This document shows positions 61,730-64,000 of a stretch of DNA of 64,000 bases, in pieces. The DNA is taken from positions 2,852,001-2,916,000 of the forward strand of contig JAWZYV010011619.1 in NCBI GenBank assembly GCA_038373885.1, given 5' to 3'. The translations under genes and the position numbers were made by a program. The stretch's first letter is position 1; each line of letters opens with the position of its first letter. The stretch is from Cheiracanthium punctorium. Taxonomy: Eukaryota > Arthropoda > Arachnida > Araneae > Cheiracanthiidae. The notes below the pieces were generated by a model. It did no database searches, was not told the DNA's origin, and worked only from the letters and a program-made list of their open reading frames with translations.

Positions 61730-62356
61730 CAGGGTGCCCCAAAAATAGTGCCCAAAGATTCCTCGTTGGAAGTACATAAAAATTGCCCAAAGAACCATAA
61801 CTGTACGGCCCGTAATTTTCAAGAAAAGTGCGAGAAAAAAAAGCAGAAACGTCATTTTCTGTACACGAAAAGAGCCTTTATCGGAATACTGAACATACTT
61901 TTCTTGCATATGCTTTCATAAAATGATGCTTAAAATGTCCACCGTGCATACCGAGGCTTGCAAACGTGCGCAGTGTAATGGCCAATTGCATACGTTGCAT
62001 CAATCTGGTACCCACATAAATACGCACAGAATGAAGGGGAGGGACTGAATCACTATTTGTTGTAATTATAACTCGATAAATCAATTCTTACAAACGTTTT
62101 CATTGAAAAACATGCATAAGTACCAGATCTAATGATTGTAGCGACCTTAACACCGATTTCTGCATATGTAATCCAGTGTCCAATTTAATGTTCCTAGTTG
62201 TTTTTCATCGCACTGGATGTGAAGTCATATCCCCCCCCCCCCTATTTTTCTCGAAAACTATGGATCGTACAGGTACAGTTCTATGGGCAATTTTTATGTA
62301 CTTCCAACGAGGAATCTGGCTGTGTAGAGTTTGAGCGCTATTTTCGGGACATCCTG
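61730..62356 (-). mobile_element. Mariner-type MITE, family B, copy 2
   Basis: A 627-bp element flanked by TA (61728-61729, 62357-62358). Left terminus CAGGGTGCCCCAAAAATAG and right terminus (reversed) CAGGATGTCCCGAAAATAG are followed by matching arms of over 100 bp (CCTCGTTGGAAGTACATAAA in both). The minus strand at 61878-62084 encodes a fragment with RLMQRMQ and GGHFKHHF, recalling the C-terminal GGHFEHLL of related transposases. It aligns with 19771-20408 throughout, except where a 12-C run (62231-62242) replaces a T-rich stretch. Confidence 0.85.
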
Positions 62357-62358
62357 TA

Positions 62359-62866
62359 TTCAAGTGTAAGACGCATTTGTCATTTAATCTTGTGTAAAAC
62401 TAAATAGTTTATAGGTAAGTACAGATGTCAGAAGAAATATTAAAAGTTGTTATTATGTTCTTTATGATTCCCTTTTTTATTAGGAACATTACATTATATG
62501 TGAAGCGGCATATGTGAAATTTGACTTAACTAGAATAATTTTTGAGAGGATGTAAAGAAAAGTGTTCCTTACGTGTTTAATTCAGTACCAATTCATTGGT
62601 TAAATCATGAGTGTGATTTAGTAGTAATCAGTTAAATTATAATACTTAATCCCGAATTATAGCTATAAAGTTTACTTAAAATAATGAGCTTACTATTGTT
62701 CTATCATTTAAAACCATTTAAACATTTTTAGACTACAAAATACACATTGGGAACTCCGAAGAACTTTTTTTTATATAAAAGAAATTCATATCATGTGCAG
62801 ACTGATTTCTCACTTACAGTTACTTCTTTGGTAATCTCAGTGTTAACAAACAAGCCTTCTGAGTCA
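62359..62866. other. A+T-rich spacer without recognised features
   Basis: The last ~60 bp (TTACTTCTTTGGTAATCTCA) may be the first decayed unit of the adjoining minisatellite. Confidence 0.4.
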
Positions 62867-63153
62867 GCACACAAGCCTTGTGTATCCTTAGAGGTAGTAA
62901 ATCATATCGGCACACGAAAGTCGAGGACGCTTTAGGGTAGTAACGATGTCAGGGCACAAGCCTCTCGTATCCTTTGAGGTAGTGATGATAAAAGCACACA
63001 GACTTACACTTCCAGTCATTTATGGCAGTACACAAGCTTCGCAAATCCTTCAAGGTAGTGGCAATATCAGTACACTAACATGGCGTAATTTTCGAGGTAG
63101 TTACAGCATCAGAATACAACAATGGTGTTGGCACTTGGCAAGGGTAACAATTG
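62867..63153 (+). repeat. Degenerate ~42-bp minisatellite
   Basis: At least six units start at 62867, 62910, 62953, 62994, 63028 and 63070, giving spacings of 43, 43, 41, 34 and 42 bp. Each begins GCACACAAG or a variant and most contain GAGGTAGT or GGTAGT followed by an A/T-rich end. The fourth unit is shortened. Units are well diverged, so the array is old. Confidence 0.8.
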
Positions 63154-63390
63154 TGTTGGTTCTTCGTATTTATTATATATCGAATTTATTTACTCCCTTG
63201 TACGATGCAAAAAGGAGTAATGTGATCGCGAAAAATTTCGGTACACAGATTTTGATGGAAAAATCGATTTTAACTATCTCTAAATCTTTCTGAGTGGCAT
63301 CTCAACGTGCATGCATGATGCACGTATGTATGCATGCACGATGCATTTTACCAATCGCAAGTGAATTTTGACTAGTTTTGTCCTAACTTC

Positions 63391-63426
63391 TGTACGTACG
63401 TACGTATGTACGTATGTATGTATGTA
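63391..63426. repeat. (GTAC/GTAT)n tetranucleotide microsatellite
   Basis: TGTACGTACGTACGTATGTA and continuing GTAT units. It lies directly before the 311-bp tandem repeat, and a TGCATGCA-type word cluster lies just upstream at about 63310-63345. Confidence 0.9.
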
Positions 63427-64000
63427 ACTCGCCTATCTCAAAAGCTGTTAGAGGTAGAATGTTGAAATTTTATAGTTAGTATTGCTGTTGTGCGTACCTC
63501 CTTTTTATTCCAATCTACTGGGCAGTTTATTTACAGTTCCACCGAAAAGAATTTCAATTGACTAAGGTGTATGGACACTTTCAATATATATGTCTGTATG
63601 TTAATATGTTAATATAATATGTCTCCAGTTAGTCATTGCTTGGGCCATGCCCGAAATTTTGCAATTGTCTTTGAAAATGGCAAATTTTTACGAAATATTG
63701 CCAAATTTGGTGCTGAAAATAATTTTGATTTCGAATAACTCTAAACTTTTAACCGCACAATGTTAATATTTTGCATTTAGAACTACTGTAACATCTAATG
63801 GTGCATCTCTCTTTTTTATTGCAATTGACTGGGTAATTTGTTTACAGGGACACTAAAAAGACTTTCAATACCTTAAGAGCTAGGGATACCTTCAATTCAT
63901 TAAATTGTGTAGTCAATCACTATTTTGGCTATGACCAAAATCTCGCGAACTATCTAAAGCTTTGCAGCTTTATAATGATGAAAAATAGATTAAGTATTTC
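63425..64000 (+). repeat. ~311-bp tandem repeat running off the window
   Basis: A unit starting TAACTC at 63425 recurs at 63736. Matching blocks in order are GAATGTTGAAATTTT / CAATGTTAATATTTT, CCTCCTTTTTATTCCAAT / TCTCTTTTTTATTGCAAT, ACTGGG.A.TTT.TTTACAG, AAAAGA.TTTCAAT, and AGTCA...GGC.ATG. Divergence is substantial. The second unit continues past 64000. Confidence 0.75.

Overview
This 64 kb window looks like gene-poor eukaryotic DNA, most likely from an arthropod and plausibly an arachnid. By eye it is about two-thirds A+T or more. It has no operons, no long open frames and no bacterial-style gene packing. The recognisable protein fragments all come from animal mobile elements: Jockey-type non-LTR retrotransposons, mariner-type and Tigger/pogo-type DNA transposons, hAT and Helitron-like elements. 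The species assignment is inference from these families; nothing in the sequence names it.

I found no intact protein-coding gene. The longest open frames (up to 154 codons) do not resemble any protein I know and fit chance in A+T-rich DNA. The best candidates for host sequence are a CpG-rich block at 50,690-51,640 that resembles a promoter with a non-coding first exon, and a decayed coding stretch on the minus strand at 25,087-25,440 that reads like part of a nuclear regulatory protein with several stop codons.

Layout. 1-3.5 kb: reverse-transcriptase fossil (minus strand), a long-TIR element, an internally deleted mariner and a second long-TIR copy. 3.5-13.6 kb: A+T-rich DNA with small hairpins. 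13.8-14.8 kb: fairly fresh 3' end of a non-LTR retrotransposon with RNase H and a CCHC knuckle. 15.2-20.4 kb: a 2.3 kb tandem duplication ending at a mariner-type MITE, with the two units diverged except for a nearly identical last ~570 bp. 20.4-33 kb: mostly featureless, with a palindrome at 22.6 kb and the decayed coding stretch. 33-61 kb: three dispersed copies of a repeat whose core matches the internal promoter of 5S rRNA (33.1, 52.6, 60.5 kb), a complete hAT-type element with 8-bp target duplication (41.2-42.3 kb), a tRNA-like sequence (44.9 kb), a third long-TIR copy (45.8-46.2 kb), a DDE_1 transposase remnant (49.6-50.4 kb), a possible solo LTR (53.8-54.2 kb), a ~250 bp foldback (55.8 kb), a mariner N-terminus fossil (56.8 kb), a Helitron-like element with internal 155-bp repeats (58.4-59.1 kb) and a small hAT MITE (60.8-61.1 kb). 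61.7-64 kb: second copy of the 630-bp MITE, a degenerate 42-bp minisatellite and a ~311-bp tandem repeat running off the end.

The elements do not form a pathway. Several transposon families are present as two or three copies, which gives terminal repeats, target-site duplications and pairwise comparisons as internal evidence. No CRISPR array, rRNA operon, replication origin or bacterial regulatory site was seen.
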